Shown: in pieces, positions 33,974 through 48,684 of the stretch | Layout of the letters: every line of letters starts with the position of its first letter | How positions within the stretch are numbered: position 1 is the first letter of the stretch | Assembly: GCA_960531495.1 (NCBI GenBank) | Contig: OY482853.1 | Coordinates: forward strand, 2,713,565 to 2,777,564 | Source: Zeus faber | Lineage: Eukaryota; Chordata; Actinopteri; Zeiformes; Zeidae | DNA: 64,000 nucleotides | Direction: 5' to 3' | Position numbers and translations under genes: made by a program | The notes under the pieces: generated by a model | What the model was told of the DNA's origin: nothing | The model's database searches: none | The model's input: only the letters and a program-made list of their open reading frames with translations

Positions 33974-36900
33974 CGGTTGTGCAAAGCCGAGGATTCCTTT
34001 ATCCTATTGGCATTTAAGATGATTTACAATCTCATTTCAGATAAGTATATTGCTTGTTCAAAGTCTGTATGCTCATTCATTTCCATTAGAACGTTCCCTA
34101 GTTTCTGCCCCCACTTTATCAGATTCTCATTACTCAGCCTTGAGCCCATGCTTGGCGTCTTTAAGGCCTTCAGGGGTTTCGGGGGTGGTGGGGTGGTGCG
34201 TTGGCGGGCTGGTCGTGTATCTACCTGTAAAACTCTGTTGGGTACAAGTCTACCTACCGCTCTGAGTCTTTGTGGACCTGCAGCCACCAGCCGCTGCAAA
34301 CAATGCGACTTGTGTGCGGCTGGTTGTAATGACAAAGCAGCGGCGGTGGAGGCTTTGTGACAGAACAGCAGATGATGAATTGCAAATGCAATGAGATGGT
34401 CAAAGTCAAGGAGGTTTTCCAGAGCGTGTCCCTCGGGGGAGGAGGGGTGGAGGAGGAGGCGTTGGGTTCATTTAAAACCCAGGCTTTTGTTGTTTGGACG
34501 CCTTGCCGGCCCTGCGTTGGGGGGAGACGAGGAGAGAAGTGCTCATCTGGTGTCATAGTCATGGAAATGGGGTCACGGTCTGGGCTAAGCAGGAGACCAA
34601 GGTCAGGCCTCCGCTTCAGGCTTTTCCAAATCCTGACAAAACCCTTTTTTCGTGACCATGTCATGGAGCAGAGTCAAGACTGATATGAAAATCACATGCA
34701 GTGGAGATGTTGTTTTCAGATTCACTCTGAGCTCTAAATGCAATTACTTTCCTGAAAGTGAAAAAATATATATTTAATCATCAGGTTGGTGTTCATGGCA
34801 GTCTGTTTATAGTCTTGATTGAGTTAAAAGGCATTTTAACCCAACAAAGGTTTTACTGTAGTACTATGGCAAGTTTAATTTGTATCAGGTGTCTTCCAAG
34901 GCCCCAGCAATATACTATAAATATATTCTATATTACATAAACTTCACCGCAAGACGTTCCTAACACTGTTCCTTTTCAAAGTGGTTTTCCTTTACACCCG
35001 TCAGTCTCCAACACTTGTATAATATTCATATAATCTAGATCTACCATAAAGAACCGGTTGGCAGATCTCTTTCCACGTGTTCCATGTTCTGTTGTGCTCA
35101 TTTAAACGCCAATAAACATACATGCAGAGTATTGATGTTGGAGCGGGAAGTAGGCACCTGGAAATGCATATCATAGGATGTTGCCTTATCTGAAAGTCTC
35201 TCGATACGGTTGGAGACGTCTCGCTGCACGTTGGGTCCTTTTTTGTTCTGGTAAAAAGTAACATGAGGCTTTATTTACCATGTTTCACTTGAGCAGACAT
35301 TCCAGGCAGAATGACCCTTTCTATTTGCAAAATATATTTCGCAAATACAGCAACTTCAGCACGGTGGATTGGTGCATGAAAAGGTTAAATTATATTGCAC
35401 TTAACTAACTAATAACTTAACTAAATAATAAAGGACCTACCCGAGTACTACCTTAAAACTATTTGCCTGGAAGAATGAAATGATGACCGTACAGTCATTT
35501 TTCCAGGACTGCAATGAATGTGGTTTTTCCTCTGACTATGGCTTTGTCTTGATCAGATCTGACCATAATCTGTGATTCCATCATGAAGTCTGCATGAGAC
35601 CGACCTCATTTGCTCATTCCAAGACGGAATTAATATTTGCATCCAAATGAGCTTTGGTTTCTGAGGGAGACTGAGACTTTGGGGCAGTGAGGTGCCGACA
35701 CGGCGGAGTTTTTATTAAAGCTACTAAATAAAAAGGCTCGCTGGCCAAAATGGGAACGTAAAGCCATGTCAGATTAAACAGAGTCCCGGTCGCTGTGCCT
35801 CGCGATCCGCTCCGCAGGGTCACGTCTCCTGCACCGGGCGATGCCCACTGCACGACGAAACCCCAGGTCAGAAAGCCCCTCCAGCCGGCTCCGACCCATC
35901 GGACGACCCGGTACAGCGGCGTCGCCCGCGGACCGTGGCCTAACCACGCCCCCTCGTCTGCCACAGTTTCCAACTAGAAATGTATCTTCACTGGCCGTGA
36001 GTACAGTCGTTGGTCCGGTCGCCGCCTTGAGTCACTTTGAGTCAACCTTTGCTGTAGTCGGTGCGATCGTCAACTAATGGAATAAAATTATTTTAAAGGA
36101 GACTCGGGGGGACTCCAGGGAGGACCCGAAGTACGAAGCTGACTGATTATGTACAGACCTGTATAGACATGGATATTTACATACACCTGGGATGGTACTC
36201 TGATAAAACTCATCGGTATCCGGTAAGCTTCATCCATCCATGTTTTTATGGCTGTTCAGTGAGTTCGGCCGCCGGGCTCCGTTGGATACTTCGTCAAATG
36301 TACGCACAGTGCTTTTACATGCGCACTAGTCACAGTTTGTTTAATTGTCATGTAAAAGGAATGTTGAAAAGTCCATAATCTGGGTAAACTCGTAATCGCA
36401 TTATGAGAAACTCGATTTGGATTTCTGCCCAATCTCTCTCAATATGGAAACCCTGCACAGGAGCTTTAGTTTGACAGAACAACCGGTGTTAGCGTAGTGT
36501 AATTATTACCGGTATCCAGAATAACCGGAGTGTTGGTGTCAGACCGGGTGGTGTCCAATCATCGGTCAGCCGGGGAGGGGGGTGAGGTGGTTTGGGAGGA
36601 AGGAAGGCTGCTTTACTGCAGGACGGTGGGGGAAGCCAAGGCCTGTCCCAAAGCATCTCGTCAGGACGCTCGTGGCTCGCGGCGGGCGGTGCCGTGCGCG
36701 CTGCTTCCGCCTCAGTGCACGAGGCGGCGAAGGGGAGCGGGAGCGCTGAGAGGCCGTGATGCTCCATGAGGAGCTCGGGGACGACTCCTCGGCCGCCACA
36801 GCCCCGGAGGTGGAGGCTTGACGGGCGGCGAGTCCTGCTGGGACCGGTGCTGCGGAGCACGCAGGATTTAATCACTCCCGCTTTAATTGTTTTTCCGGGA

Positions 36901-38240
36901 GCCTTTTCCAGCGTCCAGGCAGGTCTGGATTGAATAGATGGAATCCACCAGGCAGATGTTTTATTTCAGACAATTCACAATCCGCTAATTTGGCTAGGTA
37001 CATTTACATATACTGGGAATTTGTCTCTGTAAGGATTGGTGCATTTGCAAAAAAAAGGCCAAATATACAAAAACGTATAGAATATACAAAATGCAATTCT
37101 ATGCAATTCTATTGGGTCCCCATCCAAATAGTTTGAGGGGTTCATTGATTTATCTTATCAATATGTTGTGTACGATATACAGCTTCCCAGTTTTCTGGTG
37201 CCCTGATGGAGGCCTGGGTCCAGGATGAGTAGAAGCAGGATCATCTCTGGGTTCCTCTCCCCTACAGACTCCACCAGGATCAGGTCTACTTTGTCTCTTT
37301 AATACTTGATGTAATGCAACTTTGTGATGCCCACTTTAAAACACAGCTCCAAACTGTTCCCAGTCCATTAATATTACAGAGTGAGTGATGGGAACGGGCC
37401 TGGGCGTCGACCCAGATCTGTTTCAGAGTGGAGGCCTGTGCATGGGGTGTTTGGTGAAAACACAGATGAATTGAAGCCTGACTGAACGTCCCGACTTGGT
37501 GACCTGGAAACAATTGCAGAGCTGCGGAGCCAGGTTGGAAGGAAACAGCTTCGCTACAGGAACGCGTCCTTTTCTGTCCTTGGATAAGGTCCGTTCTGTT
37601 TCCAGTAAAAAGGCTGAAAACCCGCCCGGCGTGACAGTGTGATTGGTGGGTGAATGATTCACCCTGGGGGGTCCTGCCCTCCGGTATCAGGACATCACAT
37701 CCATCCACGGCCATTTAACCGTTCTCTCGGCCGCCCCTGCTGACTAGCAGATTGAAGACAGAGTTTCTGTTGCAGGAAACCACCGGGCGGCTGAAATGAA
37801 GGATCTGAAATGACTGCTGGTGCACGACACCATTTATTTATAATTATAAAAAAATAAAAATAAAAACCACGAACCCTCACACACCCAAACTGTGACTGTG
37901 GCCCAACCCAGATGAAATGCCACCCATAAAACCCAAAGCAGTTACTTGAGCCGCCCGCCATCATTTCATAGAACTGACCGGATTCTACACATCACATGTT
38001 TTCATCCAAATTTCAGGGGGATTTGTAGATGATGCTCCTGGCGGCGTGCCGACCGCGACCCCTTCACACTATCTCCGCAAGGACGTGAGGTGCGACACAT
38101 CCGGTGCTAAGGTTTGATGTGATGTTGCGCCGGTGCATTTCCATCCCCCCGAGACGAGAAACTGTTGAAAGCCAAACAACGAAAACAAACTGAACAGATC
38201 AGTGCGAGCGCTCTTGTTTTTCCATTGACAAGCCGCTGCG
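33974..38240. other. non-coding stretch, likely tiam1 5' intron or intergenic
   Basis: No recognisable exon. GC-rich patches at about 35.78-35.96 and 36.5-36.9 kb contain open frames in several phases without a known protein. The remainder is AT-rich. Confidence 0.45.
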
Positions 38241-38245
38241 GTCGG

Positions 38246-38248
<3 letters not shown>

Positions 38249-38302
<54 letters not shown>
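38249..38302. repeat. (TG)n microsatellite
   Basis: About 27 TG units. Confidence 0.95.
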
Positions 38303-38304
<2 letters not shown>

Positions 38305-38309
38305 GTAAA

Positions 38310-41300
38310 AGGTTGGAATGTGAAACATGTAAGGGCAGAGGAGCGTCCGAGCCTTTTGTACCATCAGGGTTGCCAGGGAGACCTTTGAGAACTTCCTCCC
38401 GTGATGATTCTGGCTGTGATATTGTGAGAGCATCTGCAGTCGTGTGCTTGGTTCCCTGGACCCCTGTAGCGTGAGAAGGGACAGAAGTTCAAATCCGTCC
38501 AGACTCTGAGTCCTTGAGCCGTATGTGGATTCCGCAGTCACCGGCAAACATTTCCGGCTGATTTTAAAAAGGTTTTGGCACCAAGGGTTCACCATTCCGA
38601 GCTCTGTGGGTCGAGTCGCTTCTCCATAGAAAAGCTGTCAGCCTCTGATCTTTCATTCGAGCGCTCCCTGCGTTCACCTTCACACTCCGTTAGTGACTGA
38701 TGGAGGCCGTCTCGTGTGGGTGAGAATCTGCTTTGCTTATCGCCGGTTACCACGCCGATGCTTATGACGACCTGAAGTCCAATGTTTTCTGTTTTGGGTT
38801 GAGAAGCAGCGAGTGGGATTAGCTGGAGGGTCGCTTTTAAGTTAATACGCAGAAAACAAAAGGAGAGAAAACATCTATTTTCATTTTTGTGTGTGTGTGT
38901 GTGCGCGCGTTCTGTTACTATAGAAAACGCGCATTGATGGGAAGATAATCAGCAGAACTGCTCTGTTCAAGTAAAACCCAAATCTTCAAAGCCGATGGAC
39001 GCGGCTCCATCACTTCTCCCCCTGACAGTAATGAGGCGGCGGCGGTGAGGGCGGGGCCCGTCGTCCTTTCATCTGAACGTGTGATAATTGTACGTCCCGC
39101 GTCTTCCTAAAGAGGAGCGTGTATGGACCCATTCTGTTGCGCTCTCCCTCTTTCCAAGTTAGTTTCCCACTTTGTGTAGTTTCAGACTCCGGACCAGCAA
39201 CGCTCCCCAAAAAGCTGCAGCCATCACAGGTTGGTCGGGCGTTCCTCCAAGCGGCCGTCAGGGCTCGTTGGCACAAACATCCCTTCATTTGGAGCCTCGG
39301 CTTCTTGCAGATGGCAGCGGTGGAGGTGCAGCTTTGTGCCTAAAGGTCTGATTTCTCAAAGGAGTAAACGGGGGGGATTGCGTTCAGTGCATCAAATTTG
39401 AGGATTTTGGCTTGTCTGGAACTCCTGGGTCTGCGCTTTTCTGTCTCCGTTCAGATTTCACAGATGCATTTGTTGCTCATGAGGAACAAGGATGTTTAGA
39501 TGAAGAAAAAGAAAACTCAAAAAAAACAAAAACCTTTTTCATAGATGATCACGAGCAGAGATTCCAGAAGTGGATGCTACAGTTGTCAAAATAATTTGGC
39601 TTTTACACCCGCAAAAGGCATATTAACATTTTTTTAAACCCCACAGTGTGTATACACACGCACGCACGCACTCACGCACGCACGCACACAAACAACATTT
39701 TTCTGGCCAAAAGTGTCTGATGCATGGCAACCGCCGAACCCACGGACATGGTTGAGGTCTCGTTGGATCTGGGGCACTTCGGACATCTTGTCCAAATTTG
39801 GTCAACGTTGATCTATATTTGGAGCAGGAATTATTGAAAAACCGTTGTGACATCATCGTCCAATTTGTTATATATGTGCAGGTTGTGTTTTTGAGGGGCT
39901 TTTGCGCATGGGCCGAGTTGTGCGGCGCAGACTCCATCTGTGTAGGAGTTGCTTCCCGCGGGACTTGCGCTGGGTCAAGACGATGAGATGGTGCCCTGTT
40001 CCATGGCAACTCGGAAAATTTTAACTTGTTTTACTGGTAATGCTGCGTTTCAGAGGAATCGGAAAACTCTGATTGGTCACAGAGAGTCGTAGCCGCGTCG
40101 TTGCGTCACTTCGTCGTCATTGCCTGACACAGCACATCAAAGCCAGATGTGTTGCCATTATAACATAAGGGTGTATTCCATTCCGACAATTCATTTGATT
40201 ATACTGTATACCTTCATCAGGAGAAGGAATTGCTGCAGCTAAACTGGACCCTGTGCATTGCTGAATGGAGCTATAATTATTATTATTATTAATGTTCATT
40301 ATTAATGCCTTACTTAACTCTACACTGTAAGTGTCATTAACTACAAGTTTTCAGAATTGCAGAATGTCCTGTTGGGCAGATGAGCGTGGCTTGGCAGCAG
40401 TAAAATGGTTTAATGTGCCTCAATAATAGTCCATAATTGAGTGGACAAAACAACATGATGCACATTTAAATGCACCCAATCATCTGTCAGGGCTCGCGGC
40501 TTATTGCTCACTAACCCTCAAGTGGACGACACAGGCGCAAACGGGTGATTTATATTTTCTGACGTATTCGTCGTAGGTGCAGGAAAGTCTGGCAGAGAGT
40601 AAATGAAATCAGAGTCTGGGCTCCGCCTCCAGGTTCTCCACTATTCATAATTATATGGACACACCCGGTGTACGTGTGCGTCCCAGTGGAGCGTGTGACA
40701 GAACAGGAGCAGAGCAGAAAATGAATATTATAACATCATAACTTACTTTGCTGTAAGTGTGAGTAGAACCGCTGATTAACTTCTCACTGAAGCTCATTAC
40801 GGCGCCTGTCTGGTGCCAAACACGCCGCCGTTTGTCCAGATGTCTCCACTTTTATAGATGACTCAATATTACTACATCACTTTTAATGCACAATTTGTTG
40901 ATCCCATGTATTTGCAAACTGGTGGTAAAAGGGAAATGTTTATTTTGTTGAATAATATGGGTGGAACCAATAGCTCCACCCGAAACCGTCAGGCGCTTTA
41001 TTCTCACACCGCTAAATTCCAAAGCGTACATATACATTTTTTGCCGTTCACATGCAAGTATTTTTCTGTACTTGGGATGCAACCAGCCCAGGACAGAACA
41101 ACAGCGGCATGTTGGTTTGTACTTCAACCACTCGTTGGTGTCTTCATGTCGGGTCTCACTCCAGCTGAGCGTGGTTTGCTGTCGTGCCGTCATCGGTCAT
41201 ATCTCACACCGCACCTGAGCCCCGGCGGGGTCAGGCGGGGCGTCCCCACAACAATGAAACCAGATCTGCGGGTGAAGCCCCCTCCTCCTTCTGTCTTCAG

Positions 41301-44300
41301 CCTCCTGGGGTTTTTTTTTTTTTAAATGGACGTTGCTCAAAGAGCCGTTGAAAGCCGCGTCGAGCCCGGTGTCTCCTCCGTCATGAAGTCACAACTTATT
41401 CAATTCCAACCATTAGAAAGCATTACGTGGTGATAGTTTGAATGATAGGTCTTATCCCGAGAATGTTGCAATCTGCGGGACATGAGGTCATAACATCCAG
41501 GCGCCACAGGTGGAAACAGTGTTTCAAAATAAAAGCCCTTGAAAGGGGCCCCTGACCCTGTTTTGGATCGGGACAAACCAGTTGAGAAGCACTGCTGCAG
41601 CTTTTTGTTTTGGCCTCTCACCGTGGATGTTATGAGCGGCGCTGCTTTTACTATGAGTAGTAATTGTGTGCAGAAAATGGTCGTTCCCGATAAAAGTTAG
41701 AAGTCGAGGCGAAGTTGAGACGTGTTTTTCTGCCGAGCGGCTTATGCAGATCACTCTGCAGATCACTGGTGAATTCTGGTGTTTGACCTGAAGCTCGGCT
41801 CCCGTCGAACCGCTTCATCTCGCATTCTGCGCCGCTTCTTGGCCCGAAGCCGTTGCAGATAACTTAAGCTGCGCTCCTGAGGAAAAGGCTTTTGCGGCTG
41901 TTTCTTATTCAAGGTTTCTCGGACCAAAGGGCCTCGGCGGGCGTGTTTGGGACCGCTAAACGGCGTCGGCAACGCGGGCGGTTTGATTCACGGCGAGGAG
42001 AGGAGCCGTGACGAGGCCGCACCCCCTCTGGTCTGGTTTCACTTCCACCAGTGAGGGAGACGCCGAGGGACTTCTGAAAGGCGGCGTCGCTCGTTCAAAG
42101 ACTTTTCTAGGACCCCGGTAGCGGGGCCCCGTAGGAGCCGGAATTTGAGACTACAGAAGATACCAAACCAACCGAGAGAGTTTGACTGTCCGGCCCAAAC
42201 CAAACGACTGCGTCAGACAAGGACGGTAAAGTGGAGCTACACGTTGCATTTGCAGTCCTTCCACTTCCACTGGCGCAGTGACACATGACGAGGGGTGGGA
42301 GGGGGCTCAGTGTCCTCCTCCGTCCACCCCCCCCTCCAGCCACCTGTGTTGTTGTCCACAGCGGGTGGAGCGTTCACGTTACAGGGCTTTGTGTCGCAGC
42401 TTGCTGACGGGTTGACCGGCGCATTCCTGCCTTTCACCCGGAACGCTCGGCTTCGACGGCAGGAATGTGCTTGTGGTTCTGGAGTTCCATCGGAGCCCTT
42501 TATCGCCGCCCGCCCTTTTTACCTGGAAAAGAAACCCGGCAAACCCCGTCTTTCCACAAAGGTGTGACGCGAACCTCGTTTGTTTTTGGCGTCATGTTAT
42601 CAGCGGGTTATGGTGTGTTACTGATTTGTTTGTTTGGCTGTCAGCGGTGTTGTGCCTTCATGGAATGAGATTAGAATTGTTTTTTCACTCTAAATTAATG
42701 ATGAGAAGAAGATACTTTGACCTAAATATTTCACAGTATGCGATGTGAGATATGAAAGGGAGTTTTATTTTGCACTTCCCCAGAGCTTAGGTGTGATATG
42801 TCTCACATTATCATGCAGTTCACGTTGATGAACCTCAGCTGGGATTTAGAATTTGTACACTGTTGTGAATACATATCTATAACAATAACTAGGATTATGT
42901 GAGAATAAAGCCCTTATTTCAACAGTCTGCACGGCCAGGTGTTTCATACCGACAGCAGACCCCTCCCGTATGTATTAAAAATCCATAAGTCCGATTTTGG
43001 CCGAAGGGCAGGAATCTCATTTTCTCAGACGTTTGAAGTGTCTTGACAGTCGTGTCCTTGGGGTCTGCAGCACAGGAAGCCCGGGCGCAGGTTTGGACCT
43101 ATTTACCCTTCCTCCTGTCCCAACACGCCCGAGTATTTGTCAAATATCAGCTGGCTTTTTAAGTGTCCTTTAATAACAAAGGGCTCTAAATCTTCCCGTC
43201 GCATTCTTCGGGGATGAGAAAACGGGTTTCCAGCTCCTTCTCTGCGCACGAGAAGCGTCAAAGGGAGCGTTTTGGGTTTTGTTTGCCATCACGGTGCCTT
43301 TATGGTAAAGATGAGTTCCAGATACTTACCACAGCGTGTTGCTTTCTCTGTTGGTGCAAGAAACTTTCTCTTTCTAAAATAGTAAAAGATTTGACCTCAA
43401 ACTGTTGTAAAAATAAGCCTTTATCGGCGCTGACTTGAAAATACAGCAAAATAAATAACCTCCATTTCCTTAAAAGGGCAGTGAAACGGCTGTAACCGAG
43501 TCTTTAATCGTCCCCCATCAGAAGAAATGTGTGAGTGATAACTAACTCATGGTTTAACCATTTTAAGAAATCAGCTGTGGGAAGAAGAGTCATGCATCCT
43601 ATACAGTATCACAGGAGCAGACGGACCTTTATGGAACGTCCCTGTTGCAATAATACTTCATACTTTATAACCCAAATAAACACAGCGATGCCCGGGACCT
43701 TTGCATCTCAGACCGGTCGGGTCCCGAGCTCCGCCTCAGTCGGTGGATTACCGGGCTTTAATGTGTTAATCTGCTTTTACAATAAACCTTTTCTTCTCTC
43801 AGGTCTGTGGGTGGCTCCACCCTCACACGCTAGGTGAAGGAGCTGGAGTCTGTGGCTGTTTCCCTTTGCAACAGGGCGGTGCATTCAAAGGGCTGCACCG
43901 CTCTCGCTGGGCGTCATGGCCCCTGGTTCCAACACTGGACGTGTCCAGAGATTCTTTCCCTGAGCTTTTCTTTTTTTCGGCTTTCCCTTGTTTTGTTTTT
44001 TGGTCAGTGTGTTTGCCTCAAACTCTGGCGAATATTAAAGGCTTTCTCCGAGAGGAAGTTCAACCTTCTCCAGGCGCCTCAGTCCTCGACCTGGAGGGGC
44101 AAAAGTAACTACAACTTAAAGTCACTGTCACGAGGCTGAATCACGAGCAGCCGTCTCCACCTTTCTACACTCACCTGAGAGGTGGTGAAGGGTGGATACT
44201 CAGCTCGTCGGGAACTCCAGCCCCCTCTGCTTAGATGGATGGAGATCTCTGAGGAAATGCTGATGTTAAAGGACGGTTCCTCTATTTTTCTTGTTAAATG

Positions 44301-44330
44301 TTAGTTTCCTGGCATTTAAAGATTAAACTG
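38310..44330. other. non-coding stretch
   Basis: I see no exon, RNA gene or long repeat. Small items are GTGTGCGCGC near 38890, a (CACG)n run near 39655-39690, and a GAGAAGCACTGC scrap near 41585 resembling the end of a hAT MITE. Confidence 0.45.
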
Positions 44331-44332
44331 GA

Positions 44333-44564
44333 CGTCTTTATTTGTCACACGCACGCAAACTGTTGTTTTCCGCATTTTCCCTTCGCGGCGCGTCCTCCCT
44401 CCGAGGATGTTCCCGTGCGCGTTTTTAGCGGAGGTTCGCACGGTGACAGACGCAGGAAACGCCCGAGACGCAGACTCCACACACAACCCACTGGAGCGCC
44501 CCGGGTGGGAATCGAACCCAGGATGTTCTTGCTGTAAGGCAGCAGTGCAATACGCCATGCCGCC
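44333..44564 (-). mobile_element. SINE-like dispersed repeat, copy 3
   Basis: It shares the left landmark CTTTATTTGTCACACGCACG and the right landmark GGGAATCGAACCCAGGATGT...CTTGCTGTAAGGCAGCAGTG. On the minus strand the latter contains a perfect tRNA B box, GGTTCGATTCC. The middle is shorter and GC-richer than in copy 1. Confidence 0.65.
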
Positions 44565-44569
44565 ATTTA

Positions 44570-45080
44570 TAGACTAGATTACATTATTGATAGAGAGAAA
44601 CTCGGTGCGTTGAAGCCCAGAGAAGCTGCAGCAGAGTGGTAAGTTTCTCAGCAGTGAAGCGTTCAGCAGGTTTTGTAAGAACAGTTCGAACTAATGGAGC
44701 CCTGGAAGGTGCTTTGGTGCAGGTCTTGAACAATTCCAGGAGAACACGTCAGCGTCCAGAGGGTTCGATGCTCTGGATCTGCATCATCTTCCTTTTTTAT
44801 GAATAGAGAGTTTCAGAGGGAACCAGGCTGGGTGGCAGATTCCGGATCCGGCAGCGCTCCGTCTTCTCCTAATCCGGACGACATATCTTCTTGTGCCTTG
44901 CTGTGGTTTGGAGGGAGTGATACTTGGAAGATGTTTGATGGATCTGTTGTGCGTTGGTGTTTGGAGGTCGAGTTGTTTCGGGTCCGGAGGCGTCGACGCC
45001 TTCTCTGCAGGATCCAAGCGCTCGGCGCAGCAGGTCTGCTTGAAGGTTCCAGCAAATCAAACCACTTCTTTATCCTGCCT
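44570..45080. other. non-coding stretch
   Basis: Only short overlapping ORFs on both strands; nothing recognised. Confidence 0.4.
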
Positions 45081-45087
45081 GCCTTTC

Positions 45088-45198
45088 CCTCTCTCTCTCT
45101 CTCTCTCTCTCTCTTCCTCCATCTCTCTCTCTCCCTCTCTCTTTCCCTCCATCTCTCTCTCTCTCCTCTCCCTCCATCTCTCTCTCTCTCTCTCTTTG
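45088..45198. repeat. (CT)n / CTCCATCT low-complexity tract
   Basis: Polypyrimidine tract of CT dinucleotides with periodic CTCCATCT interruptions. Confidence 0.9.
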
Positions 45199-46024
45199 TA
45201 TTATTGATAAAGCAAATAAAAATGAAATACCCCTCCCCCCATCAAGTAATCAGTACTAGATCCTCTGCAGCTTGTTGATGTTGGTACTTCACTGTGAACT
45301 TCTAGTCCTTTAGGCAAGATGGCGACAACAGTGGTGATGTAGTGTTTACTATTAAAGGAACGTACAGTACGGAGCTGCTTTGCACCACTTTACACTTGGA
45401 CTGATACAGATAAACCGTATTCGGTTTGCGTGAGACTTTACCCGAATGCAGTGAAAGTTGCTAAAAATAAAAGTTTACTGTCCCGCGGAGGAAAGCGGCG
45501 CCGGGGGCGCTGCAGCGTCGTGTCCTTTAGGGGGAATCCAGAGTTTACTCTAATGAGCGCAGTGGCATTTAAATCCACGGCTCCGCTTCTGATCTTCTCT
45601 CCTCCATCGCTCGAACCCGAGAGAATTTAACGAGGAATAATCCGCAGTGTTATGAAAAGCATTGTTGTATAATAGTTAATATTTTATTCAATTTAAGCAG
45701 GGTCGAGGTTGGGTGCGTTTCCCAACAGCGGCACACAAAGTAAAGCATGACATAGTCTTTACAATATTACAAACCTCAGAAAGGGAAATGAATCCAAACC
45801 TGAGCGTTGAAACGGGTCAACAGCGCTTTTTAAAATCTGAAGTGAAAACGAATTAGGGTTAGGGTTTCTTCCTGTAATCCAGAGCCAGATCAAGGAGCTT
45901 TACAACTGAACCCAGATCTTGGTCATGAATTGAGTCGTTTCTTTTAAATATACATTTATTTTTTCCTTCTTTTTTTTTTTACATTTGAGGGAGTGGAACC
46001 TCATCTCTCCTTCTCTTTTGACTG

Positions 46025-46160
<136 letters not shown>

Positions 46161-46169
46161 ATCCGCCCT

Positions 46170-48370
46170 CCACGCCCAGCAGGGGGTCTGTCCTCAGGAG
46201 AGAGGGGAGAGCTCGTGGGGGTTAAATCTTCGGCCCCATCTGTTGACGGGGACACTAGAAACAGCCTTCAGGCTTAAACGCTTTGTTTATTTAATTTATT
46301 AATTCTTCTCTTCTCTGTAAACTATATGAACAAAGCGTAAAATGTGCATATAAACAGAAATACAACGTGTGTATAATTTATATTATTATTACCATATACT
46401 ACATTGCTTCATTTTTTATTTCTATTCTGTTTTGGATTCATTGTAAATCTACATTATATTTAAATGTCCTGAGCAGTTTATTACTTATTTTTTCTTTATA
46501 TGTTGTGTTAACTTAGTGTTTATAATCCTACTTTCTTACCTCACCCCCGGCGGATTTAATAAGGTCTAACACTATACACACGCAGGACATAATAGTGCAC
46601 AGAATTTCATTTTTCTGCTTTTGATTTGTCCATGTAATACTTTTCCACTTTCTAAAGTACATTTGTTTTTATCTACTTGAGTCATTTTCAAGATCTGAGT
46701 GCTGACCGCGTCCTGCACAATCCCACTGTTTTTCATTTAAAATTAAATCTGTGAAAAAAAAAAAAGTGCATCCCCAAAAACAGTCTACTGTATTGTGAAG
46801 ACAGATGGAGCTGTCCGTCCGGTTGAGGGTCAGATCTGGTCCTAGTTTCTGGAGACCCCCGCCCCCCCCCCCTCAGATGGGGGTCTTCTCACCGGAACAG
46901 ACGTTGACGACAACGGACACGACATGTTGGACCTGTGTTGTTGTGAATAACTCGGGCTCACTCAGGCTTAATGTCGCTGTCACACAAACACAGCTCACAG
47001 CCATCACCCTCACCCCCTCACCCCTACCCTCCCTCACCTCCTCACCCCCACGCTGCCAGGGGCAGAGCGGCCGGCTCCTCCCCCCAAATGAAGGAGCTTC
47101 TAATCCGGCCGCTCAATGGGGAGCCTCTGCTGGGGCCCAAATGAGTAAACTATTACTTTTCTTTAAGATAGTGACATGGAAGTATCGGGGGAAAATAGTT
47201 CATCAACAAACAACGTGTGAAAGGGTGAGGAAGTATTCAGTCAGCCAATTCAATTTCAAAACTTCCAGAATATACAAAATGTGATTGTGTGCGCAGGTTA
47301 AATAAAAGTGAAAATGCAAGGGCAGGTGTGGCAGCGTGTTTCTAGTCACAAGATCCATGATGAGTTCATACCCCCAGCAAGTGTCCAAAGAAAAAGCCCC
47401 AAAATCCACTTGGTTGCATGTGCTGAACTAAAGGTTTTGAAGAATCGACCATGTACGTAGCTGCTTGCGACACAGCTGTGTTTATGGGAAGGAGCGGCGG
47501 TGATCCAGGAAGCCTGAACGTGTCCATTAGTCGTCCGTATGTTTAAAGCCTACGTTTCCTCTTTTTTCCCCCTTTTTACATTTCCTCCTCATTCAAGGGT
47601 TTTTCTTTATTTGCATTATTTTCTACATCGTGGAATCCTAGTGAAGATGTCAAAACTATTAAATAACACATATGCATTGATGTAGTAACCGAAAAAGTGT
47701 TAAACAAATCAAAATACATTTTGGATTCTTCAAAGTAGCCTCCCGACGTTTCCTGCGCTCAAACTGCTGCTGGATCTGCTGTTGTACAGTGTTTACACTG
47801 TTTTCGGGCTTTTGATGCATAATCTGCATTTGATTATGTAAAATAAAGAGCTAGCAGGGATGTTGGGGCCGTCCAACCTGGGGTGGCTGCCTAAAGAGGA
47901 AGAGTTTTGGTTTCTGGTGGATTTGTGCAGTGTTGTCGGGGCTCGGATGCTGTTTTTTGGGGGTTTTTTTGAGCTTCGGCTTCGGCTCACTTTTACCGTT
48001 TTACCTTCAAATAAAGCAATTTGACGCGGCTTAAATGCACGATCAAGTGGTTTCAGTCAATGACTCATTCGTGAGAGATTGAGTCTCATTATGGATCATA
48101 ACAATATTAATAAGAATTTGGACCGTGTCGACAACGTTTGAAAGAAGTCGTTAATCTTCAGGTGATCATCTCAGAGTCACCTGTCAGGCTGTGAAACTTG
48201 TTTTTAACAGATTCTATCCACTGATTTCAAATCAAGAATGTGTCATTTCATGTTGCATAACTGACTCCAGCCCCTTCCCAAATCTCTTGTAAACATAATT
48301 CTTAATGGTTCATTCCGCTGAAAAAACAGTGATTCTGAAAAACCTGCATTCTTTGTTTCTCTGTGTTGCA
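46170..48370. other. AT-rich non-coding DNA upstream of tiam1 5'UTR exon
   Basis: No exon recognised. Poly-A and poly-C runs occur near 46755 and 46860. Probably the last part of a tiam1 5'UTR intron. Confidence 0.45.
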
Positions 48371-48371
48371 G

Positions 48372-48458
48372 AGTTTTGTCGCGGCAGAAACCCAGAGGAC
48401 AAACTGAAGCTGAAGATCCTGACACGTTGAAAATGAAGAAATATTTAGTGTCCTGCAG
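48372..48458 (+). other. tiam1: likely tiam1 5'UTR exon (87 bp) with uORF start
   Basis: The acceptor is a pyrimidine-rich tract ending TGTTGCAG at 48371, and the donor is CCTGCAG|GTACGC at 48459. It lies 226 bp upstream of the exon with the tiam1 start codon. It contains an ATG at 48433 that, when spliced to 48685, opens a 10-codon uORF (see findings). Exon status is inferred from splice-site quality and position. Confidence 0.5.
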
Positions 48459-48684
48459 GTACGCTGGTTCCCAGTAGAGAGGAACTGGAACCAGATGCCA
48501 GGACCTGCTCCACTTCCCTGTCCGTCTTTATCATTGGTCTTCAGACTTTTAATGAAACTGAATGAGTTCTGACATTCCCAGTCTGATTCCCCTCAGGTCA
48601 CTTAACCCTCTCTAACTGACTTAAAATTTCTGCATCACTGTTTAAAATGAGTTATTTTGAAGGAGTTTCTCCTCTGCCTTTCAG